Assembly (NCBI GenBank): GCA_016700175.1
Contig: CP065003.1
Span: 4,226,001-4,290,000, forward strand
Reading direction: 5' to 3'
DNA length: 64,000 bases
From: Acidobacteriota bacterium
GTDB taxonomy: Bacteria > Acidobacteriota > Blastocatellia > Pyrinomonadales > Pyrinomonadaceae
A program made the position numbers and the translations under genes. Below, piece after piece: positions 48,612-59,480 of this stretch (the stretch's first letter is position 1; every line of letters starts with the position of its first letter). The notes beneath the pieces are model-generated. The model saw nothing but the letters and a program-made list of their open reading frames with translations. It was not told the DNA's origin and made no database searches.

Positions 48612-49754
48612 ATGAATACCCGGACACTAACGCTCAGAAGCAATGCGCGGTCCTCGGCATACACTGTCGAGATAGGTTGCGGTCTTCTTCCGGAAACCGG
48701 TTCGTGGCTGAAAAGTGGGCTTGGCGTGAAGACTAAGATCGTGATCGTTTCCAACGATACGGTCTTCGGACTCTATGGAGAGACGGTCAAAGGCTCTTTG
48801 GACAATGCGGGTTTCCAAACCGAGGTATTCCTCGTTCCGGACGGCGAGGAATTCAAAAGCCTCTCGACCGCAGAGAATTCACTCGAGTTCTTCAGCCTTT
48901 CGGGACTGACTAGAAACGACTGCGTGGTGGCGCTCGGCGGCGGGGTCGTATGCGATCTCGCCGGATTCGCCGCATCGATTTATCTGCGGGGCGTGAAATG
49001 TTTCTACATTCCCACCACCTTGCTTGCGATGATCGACGCGTCGATCGGAGGAAAGACGGGCGTCAATACAAAGTTCGGAAAGAATCTGACGGGGACGTTT
49101 CACCAGCCTTCGGGAGTCCTCATCGACGTCGCGACACTGCAAACGCTCGGTCCGCGCGATTTCCGGGCCGGTCTGTACGAAGCAGTGAAACAGGCGGCAA
49201 TTTCCGGAGAGGAATTGTTTGAGAATGTCCGCGCGTTCCTTTCCGGAAACTCGGATGGCGCTCGGAAGGAGGAACTCGCTGAACTGGTGTTCCGGCAGGT
49301 CTCGTTCAAAGCTTCGATCGTCGAAGAAGACGCGCTCGAATCGGCCGAAAGGTCCGATGCTCGGTCGCGAAAGATCCTCAATTTCGGGCACACGGCTGCC
49401 CACGCGCTTGAAAAGGTCACCGAATACTCGTATTTTACGCACGGAGAGGCGGTCGGATACGGAATTATTGTGGCCGCGGATATCTCCAAAAGGCTTGAAA
49501 TCTGCCCTTCCGATAGTATAGACTTGTTAAACGATGTTGTTCGCAGCGTCGGCGTCCTGCCCGATGCGAGCAACATTTCCATTACCGATGTTCTCGGTGC
49601 GATAGAACACGACAAGAAGGCAAGCGGAAACTCAGTGCAGTGGATCTTGCTGGAGGACATCGGGAGACCCGTGATCTATTCCGGTTCGGAAATACCTCCC
49701 AACGTGATTAAGGAGTCTATCGAGCGTGCGATCTCGAGGAGATCGGACGGCTGA
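48612..49754 (+). CDS. aroB: 3-dehydroquinate synthase
   Basis: Second step of the shikimate pathway (DAHP to 3-dehydroquinate), NAD and Zn dependent. It has 380 residues. VVALGGGVVCDLAGFAASIYLRG (NAD), PTTLLAMIDASIGGKTGVN, and metal ligands in LNFGHTAAHALE and FTHGEAVGYG. Complete. A structured leader lies upstream, and a small membrane protein gene follows after 27 bases. Confidence 0.96.
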   Translation: MNTRTLTLRSNARSSAYTVEIGCGLLPETGSWLKSGLGVKTKIVIVSNDTVFGLYGETVKGSLDNAGFQTEVFLVPDGEEFKSLSTAENSLEFFSLSGLTRNDCVVALGGGVVCDLAGFAASIYLRGVKCFYIPTTLLAMIDASIGGKTGVNTKFGKNLTGTFHQPSGVLIDVATLQTLGPRDFRAGLYEAVKQAAISGEELFENVRAFLSGNSDGARKEELAELVFRQVSFKASIVEEDALESAERSDARSRKILNFGHTAAHALEKVTEYSYFTHGEAVGYGIIVAADISKRLEICPSDSIDLLNDVVRSVGVLPDASNISITDVLGAIEHDKKASGNSVQWILLEDIGRPVIYSGSEIPPNVIKESIERAISRRSDG

Positions 49755-49781
49755 CGGGTTCATCGAAAAGGAGTATTCAGC

Positions 49782-50198
49782 ATGAAGAAGAAAATGGAAC
49801 TTTGCGGCCGCGAGTCCGAGCGCGGAAGTGCAGGGGTGAAACTCCTCATCGTCGCCGCGGTTCTGATCCTTATCGCGAACGCCGGTTACCAGTTCATTCC
49901 TGTAGCCTACAATGCCGAGGCGTTCAAACAGGAAATGAGCACATCCGTCGTACAGGCGATCGCACTCCCTGCAAGCCACGGGAAGACGACGGAGGTGGTC
50001 AAGCGCAAGATCATCGCTTCCGCCGAGAATCACAACATCCCGGTTGATTTTCAGCTTGACGTACGGGAACAGAACAAGACGATCGTCGCAAGGGTTACTT
50101 TCGTGCAGGAGGTTCCGGTACTGCCCTTCGGGATCTATACCTACAATTACGAATTCGATCATACGGCCGCACCGAACGGGTTCCTGACAAGCGAGTAG
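49782..50198 (+). CDS. Small membrane-anchored hypothetical protein
   Basis: It has 138 residues. The N-terminus RGSAGVKLLIVAAVLILIANAGYQF is a pilin-like charged/Gly start with one membrane span (residues 19-36), and the rest (MSTSVVQAIALPASHGKTTEVVKRKIIASAENHNIPVDF) is extracytoplasmic, alpha then beta. This layout is reminiscent of DUF4845-type proteins, but I am not sure. An AAGGAG ribosome-binding site lies before the ATG. It probably shares a transcript with aroB. Confidence 0.65.
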   Translation: MKKKMELCGRESERGSAGVKLLIVAAVLILIANAGYQFIPVAYNAEAFKQEMSTSVVQAIALPASHGKTTEVVKRKIIASAENHNIPVDFQLDVREQNKTIVARVTFVQEVPVLPFGIYTYNYEFDHTAAPNGFLTSE

Positions 50199-50272
50199 GT
50201 CGGCCGCGGCCGAATCACGCAGATCCGGTTGCCGATCTCCCTTTCCGGGATCGGGACCGGGTCTTTTTCTAT

Positions 50273-52162
50273 TCAGGAAACAGCAGAGATCTGAGCGCGA
50301 ACGCGCGCAGGCTGGATCTGGACAAGGCCCTCCGGCGCGTCGGCGAGCCAGGTGGTCGGGCACACTCCGCAAACGGTACACTTCTCGACTGCGGGGCAGG
50401 GAAGGCTTGAAAGGCTTTCGTGGGCCTTTTCGTGCTCTTTCTTAAGGAACTCGAAGGAAAGCCCCGAATCGACGATCGACCAGGGAAGGTATTCTTCGTA
50501 GGATCGATCGCGGCTGGTGTGGAAGGATGCATCGACGCCGGTGATCCGCAGCGCTTCGCGGATGTTGCCGCCGTTTCCGGCGGCAGCCTCGATGACGCGC
50601 GAGACGGTTCGGTCGCCCGAGGAAAAGAGCGCCTGTTCGTGCGCGATCCTCGAAGACATGAATCGCACATCGACATTCGGGATCCTCGAGAGGTTCTTGC
50701 ACGCCCATTTGATCCGTTTCTTCAATTCGCGCTCGTCGCAGATCGCGTCCCACTGGAGCGGCGTATTCGGTTTCGGCACGAATCCGTTCAGCGACGGAAT
50801 TATCTTTCCCGCGTAACCGAATTCCTTTCCGGCCTCGAGCATACGGTCCTTGATCCGCTCGACCAGCACGACCATTTCCTCAAGATCTTCCTGCGTCTCG
50901 GTCGGAAGCCCGACCATCAGGTAAAGCTTGATCGTCAGCATCCCCCGGTCGAAGACGGCGCCGCAGATGTCGACGATCTCGTCGTTGGTCAGGTTCTTGT
51001 TAATGACCCGGCGCAGGCGGTCTGATCCCGTCTCCGGTGCGACGGCGATCTGCTGGTCCTTCGATTCGACGAGCGCGTCGAGCAATTCTTCCGAGATCTG
51101 GTCAAGCCGAAGCGAGGAAACGGTGATCCGGTAGTCCATTTTCCGGAGTTCGGAGAGGATCGTCGAGATCTCCGGATGGTCGCAGACTGCGGTCGATACG
51201 AGCCCGATCTTGTCCGTCTTCGATCTCCATTCGGCGGCTTTCGCCAAAATGTCCTTTGCCGGCACGACACGCGGCGGGTAATAGTTGTATCCCGCCCAGC
51301 AGAACCTGCAGCCCTGGGAGCAGCCTCGCGAGATCTCGACCAGAAGCCTGTCCCCCATCTCCGCATCCGGAGCCCAGACGGACGTCGAAGGGCAGAAAAC
51401 ATCCTGGTTGATGAGGAAATCCGCGAGTTCGGTCTCGCCCCTTTTCAATGCGCGTCGAAGAGTGCCTTCCTTCGGGTTAACGGACGCAAGCGCGCGTCCG
51501 ACCCTTCGCGGCACGCCTTCTTCCTTCGGAACGTATTCGGAGACCGTGCCGTCCGGGTTGTAGAACACGTCGTAAAGCGAAGGGACATAGAAACCGCGGC
51601 CGATCTTCGCGAGATTGAGAAGGATCTCTTCTTTGGTCTCGTGCTCGAAGATCGCGTCAACGAGCTGGTAACCGAGAATCTCTCCCTCGCCCACTGCGAT
51701 CACGTCTGTGAAGTCGGCGATCGGCTCGGGGTTCAGGAATGAAGCTGCGCCGCCCATTATCACCAGCGGATGAAAGTGGTTGCGGTCTTCCGAACGGACG
51801 GGAACCCCCGACAGCCTCAGCATCCGGGCCATGTTCAGATAATCGGTCTCAAACGAGATCGAGAACGCGATCACGTCGAAGTCGCGTACCGGCGACTGGG
51901 TCTCAAGCGACAACAGGGGGGTGTTCGTCCGCTCGTATTCCGCGATCTCTTTGTTGTCAGGAAGAAACACCCGCTCGCAGACCACTTCGGGGATGCGGTT
52001 CAAGAGCTCGTACATCGTGTGGAGCCCGAGGTTTGCCATCCCGATCTCGTAAGTGTTCGGATAGCAGAGCGCGATCCGCAGGCCTGCGCCGTGCCGCCGG
52101 GTGACGTAACCCTCCTCGGTCTCGAGTCTCTTCTTTAATTTCTCTGTAAGGCTCAGGCTCAT
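50273..52162 (-). CDS. B12-binding-domain radical SAM protein, TIGR03960-like
   Basis: It has 629 residues from the ATG at 52162 (MSLSLTEKLKKRLETEEGYV). The first third has the B12-binding-like LRIALCYPNTYEIGMANLGLHTMYELLN. The radical SAM cluster is CSQGCRFCWAGYNYYPPR (CxxxCxxC). Then come VAPETGSDRLRRVINK and KLYLMVGLPTETQEDLEEM. The C-terminal CPAVEKCTVCGVC cysteines may hold a second cluster. The related DUF2344 partner protein is not adjacent. Function of the family is not established as far as I know. Confidence 0.85.
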   Translation of the reverse strand: MSLSLTEKLKKRLETEEGYVTRRHGAGLRIALCYPNTYEIGMANLGLHTMYELLNRIPEVVCERVFLPDNKEIAEYERTNTPLLSLETQSPVRDFDVIAFSISFETDYLNMARMLRLSGVPVRSEDRNHFHPLVIMGGAASFLNPEPIADFTDVIAVGEGEILGYQLVDAIFEHETKEEILLNLAKIGRGFYVPSLYDVFYNPDGTVSEYVPKEEGVPRRVGRALASVNPKEGTLRRALKRGETELADFLINQDVFCPSTSVWAPDAEMGDRLLVEISRGCSQGCRFCWAGYNYYPPRVVPAKDILAKAAEWRSKTDKIGLVSTAVCDHPEISTILSELRKMDYRITVSSLRLDQISEELLDALVESKDQQIAVAPETGSDRLRRVINKNLTNDEIVDICGAVFDRGMLTIKLYLMVGLPTETQEDLEEMVVLVERIKDRMLEAGKEFGYAGKIIPSLNGFVPKPNTPLQWDAICDERELKKRIKWACKNLSRIPNVDVRFMSSRIAHEQALFSSGDRTVSRVIEAAAGNGGNIREALRITGVDASFHTSRDRSYEEYLPWSIVDSGLSFEFLKKEHEKAHESLSSLPCPAVEKCTVCGVCPTTWLADAPEGLVQIQPARVRAQISAVS

Positions 52163-52199
52163 AGAGGTAAACAAGAAGAATAGCAAATACGGGCATTTT

Positions 52200-52560
52200 G
52201 CGACAGCTGACTCAGCTCGCAGTGACCAATGAAGGGTCGCAAAGCGACGGAAGGTTAGTTTGGGGAGTTAGGCGAGTTTTCCGAGTTTGCTGAGGATCCC
52301 TCGACCTTTGAGGCGCCAATGATAGATTCGGTACGTCCATCACCCGGGCCAGCGCCGTGGGCGCGGCAGGTCTGTAGCACTCGAATTCACGTGCCACTTC
52401 CGGAGTCGCGAAGCGACGACCTGCCTTTAGCCGTTGGCAAGCCCGAAGGGCGCAGCCCACGGTATTCGTCGCATCATTCGCGCATCGCGAAGCGATTGCG
52501 TGATTCGCAACGGCTGGATGCTTCCTGGAAAGTGGAACTTGAGATCGCCCCCTAGCTCAC
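52200..52560. repeat. Dispersed-repeat DNA upstream of the radical SAM gene
   Basis: Part of the 728-base gap 52163-52890. Short palindromic pieces such as GGTCGCAAAGCGACGG, GAGTCGCGAAGCGACGACC, GGCAAGCCCGAAGGGCGCAG and ATCGCGAAGCGATTGCGTGA follow one another. These match elements near 19.3 kb. Reading frames here are translations of repeats; no gene is supported. Confidence 0.65.
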
Positions 52561-52587
52561 CCTACGTTCACGATTACTCTCAGGGTT

Positions 52588-52760
52588 CGCGCTTCGCGCT
52601 CGATGCAGCGCAAAGCGCTGCTCCAAACGGGGCGCTATCGGGAGATCCGAATCGCGCTTCGCGCTCAATGCAGCGCAAAGCGCTGCTCTAAACGGGGCAA
52701 TATCGCGAGATCCGAATCGCGCTTCGCGCTCAATGCAGCGCAAAGCGCTGCTCCAAACGG
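52588..52760. repeat. Three tandem copies of a 65-bp unit (GCTGCTCTAAACGG family)
   Basis: Units start CGCGCTTCGCGCT at 52588, 52653 and 52718, a constant 65-base period. Each contains GCAGCGCAAAGCGCTGCTCY plus AAACGG and, between copies, GATCCGAAT. Units 2 and 3 are nearly identical; unit 1 differs at a few bases. The core equals the palindrome at 17578-17640. Too few copies and no cas genes, so not a CRISPR. Confidence 0.85.
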
Positions 52761-52804
52761 GTCGGCATCCAGTGAGAATTCAGGGCCGGGATAAGCCCAA
52801 ATCC

Positions 52805-52834
52805 TTGACAGCATTCGCCTTTTTCCACTACCGT
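52805..52834 (+). promoter_or_regulatory. Promoter upstream of secreted protein gene 52891
   Basis: TTGACA (52805-52810), 18-base spacer, TACCGT (52829-52834). It lies downstream of the 65-bp tandem array and about 57 bases before the ATG. Confidence 0.45.
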
Positions 52835-52890
52835 AGAAAGACCTTCTGACTCCCACGGTCAAAGGAAATCTCACCCAGGAGAAAAACCAA

Positions 52891-53808
52891 ATGTTCAAGA
52901 AAAGAAAGGGACTCCTTCTTTCGGTGGCCCTTCTGTCCTCACTTGTCGCGGCCGTGATAGCGATCGCAAACGCGGGCCCGGCCCGAACGGCGGCGAGCGA
53001 CAACGGTTTCAAACAACAGGTTCGCAATGCGATCGTCGAACTTGCACTTCCTTCCGGCGGAAACCAGCAACAGCTCGCAGTCGGAGCTGAAAACCTCGCC
53101 GGCTTCATCTCGTACAGGTCGGGCGTTCTGATAAGCGACTGGAATCTGGAGCAGCTTTCGGAAGCGGAGGGCTTTGCCCACGGCACCGGAAAGTCCGTTT
53201 CAAAAGACAAGCTCGCCGAGCTGATGACCGCGATCGCGGTCGACAAGCTTCGCAACCTCACGGACGAGCAGAAGCAAAGTGCCGTGGCGGCGATGGGAGG
53301 CTTCAACCACCCGGATCTGCCCGAGAGCTTCAGGCGCGGACGCGAATCCGTGTCTCTTCGTGCGAGCGGCAAAGGACGGATGACGCGGGACGGACTATCG
53401 TCGCAGATCGAGATCTTGCGCGGCGAGAACGCGGAGAACAAGATCGTCAGGAGCATGATCCGGAACGCGATCGCTTTAGAGATCGAATCCGTCTGCGCGG
53501 TGCTGATCGACGCCGATCCCGAGTTCTTCGGCGGGACGAAGTGCGAGATGACCCCGATGCAGGCGCTTCTCGTTGCCTACGCGGTCGCCACCGATGACAT
53601 GCTCGCCGGGAACCGCGCGGACATCCAGGCGAAAATGAGCGCGATCCAGGCGGCGGCATCCGAAGCCGCGGCCTCGCCGTATCCGACCCACGTGGGGCAA
53701 AAGCCTTACGGCGTCAACGGATACGTGTTCAGCACTCCGGCGGATCTTCTGCTCGACAACGCGGCGGTCCAGGAACTTGTAACCAAACTCTCACAAACAG
53801 TCAGATAA
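52891..53808 (+). CDS. Secreted hypothetical protein
   Basis: Not recognised. It has 305 residues: N-terminus MFKKRKGLLLSVALLSSLVA with a signal peptide or anchor ending near ANA, then a mostly alpha-helical Ala-rich protein (LSEAEGFAHGTGKSVSKDKLAEL, TPMQALLVAYAVATDDMLAG) with two Cys that could pair (ESVCAVL, TKCEMT). An AGGAGA ribosome-binding site and an upstream promoter support expression. A small putative lipoprotein gene follows after 19 bases. Confidence 0.7.
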   Translation: MFKKRKGLLLSVALLSSLVAAVIAIANAGPARTAASDNGFKQQVRNAIVELALPSGGNQQQLAVGAENLAGFISYRSGVLISDWNLEQLSEAEGFAHGTGKSVSKDKLAELMTAIAVDKLRNLTDEQKQSAVAAMGGFNHPDLPESFRRGRESVSLRASGKGRMTRDGLSSQIEILRGENAENKIVRSMIRNAIALEIESVCAVLIDADPEFFGGTKCEMTPMQALLVAYAVATDDMLAGNRADIQAKMSAIQAAASEAAASPYPTHVGQKPYGVNGYVFSTPADLLLDNAAVQELVTKLSQTVR

Positions 53809-53827
53809 CAATCAGGAGCGATCAACA

Positions 53828-54028
53828 ATGAAAAGACAGATGGTATCTGTCTTCCTCACTTCAATGTTGATATTTGCGTGCTCGGGCCCTTCCAGGCTTT
53901 GCGAGCAGCATATTGGAGTAGGAAGAATGGCGGTTGTAACAAGCCCGAACGGAAGTCAGACAACGGTGTCTGCCGACCGTAACGGAAACATAGTCACGGA
54001 ATGCGGTTCGACGGTCTCGACCGTTTGA
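53828..54028 (+). CDS. Small putative lipoprotein
   Basis: It has 66 residues. MKRQMVSVFLTSMLIFACSG has a short hydrophobic run and a possible lipobox IFAC, with Cys18 as lipidation site. The mature ~48 residues contain two more Cys and a Thr/Ser-rich end. An AGGAG ribosome-binding site precedes the ATG, and the gene shares a transcript with 52891. A strong terminator follows 8 bases after its stop. Confidence 0.55.
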   Translation: MKRQMVSVFLTSMLIFACSGPSRLCEQHIGVGRMAVVTSPNGSQTTVSADRNGNIVTECGSTVSTV

Positions 54029-54036
54029 AGCAAGAA

Positions 54037-54064
54037 AAGCCCGGGTCTTCGCGGACCCGGGCTT
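54037..54064. terminator. Bidirectional intrinsic terminator between convergent genes
   Basis: AAGCCCGGGTC (54037-54047), a 6-base loop TTCGCG, GACCCGGGCTT (54054-54064): a perfect 11-bp stem. The plus side is followed by CTTCTC, and the minus side by TTTTCTTGC. It serves the small lipoprotein gene and the minus-strand rpoD. Confidence 0.8.
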
Positions 54065-54086
54065 CTCACAGTTAGTCAGGAACAAG

Positions 54087-55820
<1,734 letters not shown>

Positions 55821-55902
55821 ATTCTTAAAAATCGACTTCGATTATCCTGCACCCGAAATCGTTGGTTATTATATATTTCACGCCCGATCGCCCTTTTGGG
55901 TT

Positions 55903-57759
55903 TCAGCCGCCGCTTGCCGAAAGCTGGTCCTGCAGCTTTCGTTTCATGCGGGCGAGTTCGATCTGTTCTTCGACAAGCCGGTTGATCTCGTCCTGCCTGG
56001 ACTTCTGCTCGGCTGTCGCCAGTTCGTGGCTGATCTCGAGTATCCTCGAGTCGATCGCCATTGTCCTAAGCGAGGCGATGCAATTCTCGGCTTCCGCAAG
56101 GACCTCTTCGATCCATTCGCCTTCCGCCCTCGCGGGCTCGGCCATCCAGATCAGAGGGACAAGGTCGCTCGAGACCGGATGATCGCCCGTAAGTTCAAGT
56201 ATCGACTCGATCGAAACCTCGCGACCCGACTTGTCCAGCTCGATCAGGGCCTCGAATATCGGCGCCGTCGCCAGGTCTTCGTGGTCCGTAGGTTCGAGAT
56301 GCGGCAGCACCTGCTTTCTAAGCTCCTCGTCGTGAACCACGAGTTCGAGGAATCGCTGTTCCGCAACCGTGACCTTCGCCTGGACCGAACGGACGACCTG
56401 CCTCCGGACCGTCTCGGCCTCGTAACCGCTTCCGGCCTTTACCGTTTTCCAAAGATCGTTCTTTAAGAGCGCGTCATCCACGCGCAAAAAGTTCATCGCC
56501 TGATCGAACGATTCGCGCTTCTGTATCGGATTCCGAACAGCAACAAGCACGGGCACAACATCCTCTATCGCCTCGGCTTTCTGCCTGGCGGAAGCAAGGT
56601 TGCGTTCCCGTACGCTGTTCTCTAAAACAAATTGTAGGTAGGGTAAGGCGTGGTTCTTATGCTGATCTTTGTATGCTTCAAAGCCTTCGGAGCGGATAAA
56701 ATCGTCCGGGTCGTTCCCGCCCGGCAGAACCAAAACTTTTATCTCGAAATCCGCAGCCAAAAGCGTCTCTATCGCCCGTCTCGCCGCCTTTATTCCCGCG
56801 CTGTCTCCATCATAATTAACCGCAACCTTACGTGCAAACCTGCCGAGAAGTTTTGCCTGATGCTCGGTGAAAGCCGTTCCGAGGCTCGCGACGCAGTTTC
56901 TCACTCCGAACTGATAGAGCGCGATGAGGTCGAGATAGCCTTCGACGAGGATCGCGTATTTCATACGCCGGATCTCGTCGCGGTTCTGAAAAAGGCCGTA
57001 AAGGTGGTCGCCTTTCACGTAAGCCGGCGTCTCGGGAGAATTAAGATATTTCGGCTCGCCCTTGCCCAGGATGCGGGCCCCGAACGCGATCGGATCGCCG
57101 TTCAGGTCGAGGACGGGGAAAATGATCCTGCCCCGGAACCGGTCGTAGATCCGGTTCTTTTCTTCGTTGATCGAAACAAGCCCGCTCTCGCGGATCAGTT
57201 TCTCCTCGAACCCCTTTTCTTTCAGTAAGTTAAGCAGGAGGTCCCAGCTTTCCTCGGCGAAACCTATGCGGAACCGCCGGATCGTCTCCTCGTCGATCTC
57301 TCTCGAAGCGAGATATTCGCGTGCGGCCTTCGAATGCGGATTGTCGGCACGCAGGTTCTCCTCCCAGAGCTCCATCGCGATCCTGTTCAGCTCGACGACC
57401 TTCGCGGCGAGTTTCTTTTCGGCGTCGCGCTTTTCCTTCTGTTTCGCGAAATTGCCGTCGTCGACAAGTTCCGGCAGCGGGACTCCGGAGATCTCGGCGA
57501 CCTTCCGGACGGCTTCGGGAAACGAAAGGCCCTCTATCTCCATAAGGAAGTTATAGACGGTCCCGGACTTCTCGCAGCCGAAACAGTGGTAGAAGCCTTT
57601 GGAAGGATTCACCGAAAATGAGGGGGTTTTTTCCTGATGGAAAGGGCAGCAGGCCATCCAGCTCGAGCCTTTTTTCTTGAGCTGGACGTGGGTGCCGATT
57701 ATGCCGACTATGTCCGCGCGGGTCTTCAGGTCGTCGATGAAATAGTCGGGGATGCGCAC
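55903..57759 (-). CDS. dnaG: DNA primase
   Basis: Synthesises RNA primers at the replication fork. It has 618 residues. The zinc finger CCPFHQEKTPSFSVNPSKGFYHCFGC is CHCC type, the core is RGRIIFPVLDLNGDPIAFGAR, and the Toprim domain is AILVEGYLDLIALYQFG then KVAVNYDGDSAGIKAARR. The C-terminal helicase-interaction domain is present but divergent. It is upstream of rpoD on the same strand. Confidence 0.97.
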   Translation of the reverse strand: MRIPDYFIDDLKTRADIVGIIGTHVQLKKKGSSWMACCPFHQEKTPSFSVNPSKGFYHCFGCEKSGTVYNFLMEIEGLSFPEAVRKVAEISGVPLPELVDDGNFAKQKEKRDAEKKLAAKVVELNRIAMELWEENLRADNPHSKAAREYLASREIDEETIRRFRIGFAEESWDLLLNLLKEKGFEEKLIRESGLVSINEEKNRIYDRFRGRIIFPVLDLNGDPIAFGARILGKGEPKYLNSPETPAYVKGDHLYGLFQNRDEIRRMKYAILVEGYLDLIALYQFGVRNCVASLGTAFTEHQAKLLGRFARKVAVNYDGDSAGIKAARRAIETLLAADFEIKVLVLPGGNDPDDFIRSEGFEAYKDQHKNHALPYLQFVLENSVRERNLASARQKAEAIEDVVPVLVAVRNPIQKRESFDQAMNFLRVDDALLKNDLWKTVKAGSGYEAETVRRQVVRSVQAKVTVAEQRFLELVVHDEELRKQVLPHLEPTDHEDLATAPIFEALIELDKSGREVSIESILELTGDHPVSSDLVPLIWMAEPARAEGEWIEEVLAEAENCIASLRTMAIDSRILEISHELATAEQKSRQDEINRLVEEQIELARMKRKLQDQLSASGG

Positions 57760-57839
57760 GCGTTCAAGTCAAAAGTGGAAAGTGAAAAGTAAAAGGTGAT
57801 TGTAGTTCGGGAAGACGTGAATCGTAAATCGCGGATCAT

Positions 57840-57990
57840 CGGTCAGTGCCCATTGACCAATGATCAATGCCCATTGACCAATGAAATCAGCACCGGGAGC
57901 GGTAGCCGGACATTGACCAATGATCAATGCCCATTGACCAATGTCTTTTTGTGTAATCCGTGAAATCCGTGGCTAATTCTCACCGCAGAG
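57840..57990. repeat. Repeat cluster upstream of dnaG
   Basis: Two copies of a ~36-base segment containing ATTGACCAATGATCAATGCC then CATTGACCAATG (about 57855-57886 and 57910-57942) surround GAAATCAGCACCGGGAGCGG. Next comes GTGTAATCCGTGAAATCCGTG with GCTAATTCTCACCGCAGAGG (57952-57992), also found at 59487-59515 and 59541-59582. No gene is supported in 57760-58010. Confidence 0.75.
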
Positions 57991-58010
57991 GCGCGAAGGC
58001 GCTGAGAAGA

Positions 58011-58718
58011 TTATTGTTCCTTTTTTGGCACAATCCAGTATTCAGTCCACATCCTCAAAAAATCGAGGTCAGCCAGATCATCTTTCACATAGAAGAACCT
58101 AAGCCTTAAGTTGTTTATCGCCGGGAGCAGACCCTTAATCCGTAGTTTCTCCTTTTCAAACTCTCCGCGACTCGGCGCCTTGATCACAATGTGACCTCTT
58201 GCTTGAGGGTTCGCTTGAAGTAGTTCTTCAAATTCCCCCGAGTTATTGAATCCGCTGGGAGGACACATATGTCCTTCCTCTCCGAAAGCGATTAACGGGC
58301 CGATCCCAGAAGGTAGCGAAAAATCGTATTCGGGTTCGGTGATCTCGGGCCTAAACGCTGGATTTGGAGAGAGCCAAAGGGAGATCCGCCATTGCTTCGT
58401 AGGGCCGGATCGCAGAATCTTGAACCTTGCAGGATTCACACCGCTTTCGTTGACAAGGTAGTTGAAAACCATTGGCCTCAACCGCAACACTCGAATTGGT
58501 TCGTCCGTACCTGCGCTCACGACGATTGTTCCGAAAGCGTCTTCTGAATCCGTGAGTTTTTTTGAGAACTGATCCAAGCGGGTAATGAGGTCATCGCACA
58601 CGGTGGGTCCAATCTCGTCGAACAACTGTGCGTCACTGACTTCTCCAACTGCTCTGTCCTGCCCCGCAACTAGTGAGGCAGTGCAAGCAAAAACAAGTGC
58701 TATAAGTAACTTTCTCAT
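58011..58718 (-). CDS. Secreted hypothetical protein, tandem paralogue A
   Basis: It has 235 residues with signal peptide MRKLLIALVFACTASLVAGQ. Shared features with the neighbouring gene product (58764): an acidic start leading to DDLITRLD, a Trp/Arg strand (TKQWRISLWLSP), ANPQARGHIVI, a Lys-rich helix, LRLRFFYVKDD and the C-terminal EYWIVPKK. Repeat DNA lies just downstream. The pattern recalls periplasmic proteins common in Blastocatellia-type genomes; no function known. Confidence 0.65.
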   Translation of the reverse strand: MRKLLIALVFACTASLVAGQDRAVGEVSDAQLFDEIGPTVCDDLITRLDQFSKKLTDSEDAFGTIVVSAGTDEPIRVLRLRPMVFNYLVNESGVNPARFKILRSGPTKQWRISLWLSPNPAFRPEITEPEYDFSLPSGIGPLIAFGEEGHMCPPSGFNNSGEFEELLQANPQARGHIVIKAPSRGEFEKEKLRIKGLLPAINNLRLRFFYVKDDLADLDFLRMWTEYWIVPKKEQ

Positions 58719-58763
58719 TAGAACAATCAGTGGATAAGGTTTTCGGCATAGATAGCGCGGAGA

Positions 58764-59480
58764 TTATTTCTTCGCCTTCTTCGGCACTATCCAGTATTCG
58801 ACGTAAGAACGTTCGCTCTTCACGAAGAAAAACCGCAACCGTTTAGGATCGATCTCCGACAAGGCCGACAACATATCGATCTTCTTCTTCTGAAATGCCT
58901 CTTGGTTCTTATCTGCGATCACGAGATTTCCTTTGGCTTGCGGATTTGCCTTAAGAAGCTTCGTGAATTGCTGATCTATACCTCCGTAAATACAACCCCA
59001 ACCGCCGGGGATCCGCTTGGTGCTTCTAAACTTAAAAGGCTTAGTACCTTCCGCAAGTTTCAAGGAAAGAGGTTTGCGATCATCGGCAGTTGATTCCGTG
59101 CCTTTAGGCATTATCCAGAGCCTGGTTCTCCCTGACTCTTCGTACCCGCCAAAGGAAAACTCGATTTGCTCCGGGTCGACATGTATGTCGCTGTCCGATT
59201 CAAGCGACTCGATTACTCCGAGAATTACGGATTCAATATGAAGGCTATACAAGAAATCCTCTTTGGAGGCGAAAGTCTGCACGAAGCCCGGCGCTTCTTT
59301 GTCCTTAGCCAACTCCCGGACGTAAATCTCGATTCGCACGATCAAATCGCCGCATTGTAAATCCCCGAATTCATCAACGAGGTGCTGAGCACTCACATCT
59401 TGTTGGACAAACAACGCGAGGATGGCCACCGCAAACACGATACGGAAGGCCGAAACGCAGGATTGGGGCTTCTTCTTCAT
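58764..59480 (-). CDS. Secreted hypothetical protein, tandem paralogue B
   Basis: It has 238 residues with signal peptide FRIVFAVAILALFVQQDVSA. Homologous to 58011 by the ordered motifs CGDLIVRIEIYV, RTRLWIMPKG, GGWGCIYGG (C...G corresponding to MCPPSG there), ANPQAKGNLVIADKN, KRLRFFFVKSE and YVEYWIVPKKAKK. The two genes are 45 bases apart on the same strand, so they are probably cotranscribed after a local duplication and have diverged substantially. Confidence 0.65.
   Translation of the reverse strand: MKKKPQSCVSAFRIVFAVAILALFVQQDVSAQHLVDEFGDLQCGDLIVRIEIYVRELAKDKEAPGFVQTFASKEDFLYSLHIESVILGVIESLESDSDIHVDPEQIEFSFGGYEESGRTRLWIMPKGTESTADDRKPLSLKLAEGTKPFKFRSTKRIPGGWGCIYGGIDQQFTKLLKANPQAKGNLVIADKNQEAFQKKKIDMLSALSEIDPKRLRFFFVKSERSYVEYWIVPKKAKK

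Noticed and set aside
52588..52760. Possible CRISPR array
   Set aside because: Only three direct units, nearly identical throughout with no unique spacers, and no cas genes nearby.
52319..52794. Short open frames on both strands between the radical SAM gene and 52891
   Set aside because: They translate the dispersed repeats and the 65-bp tandem units (repeated NAAQSAAPNG-like peptides) and are not genes.
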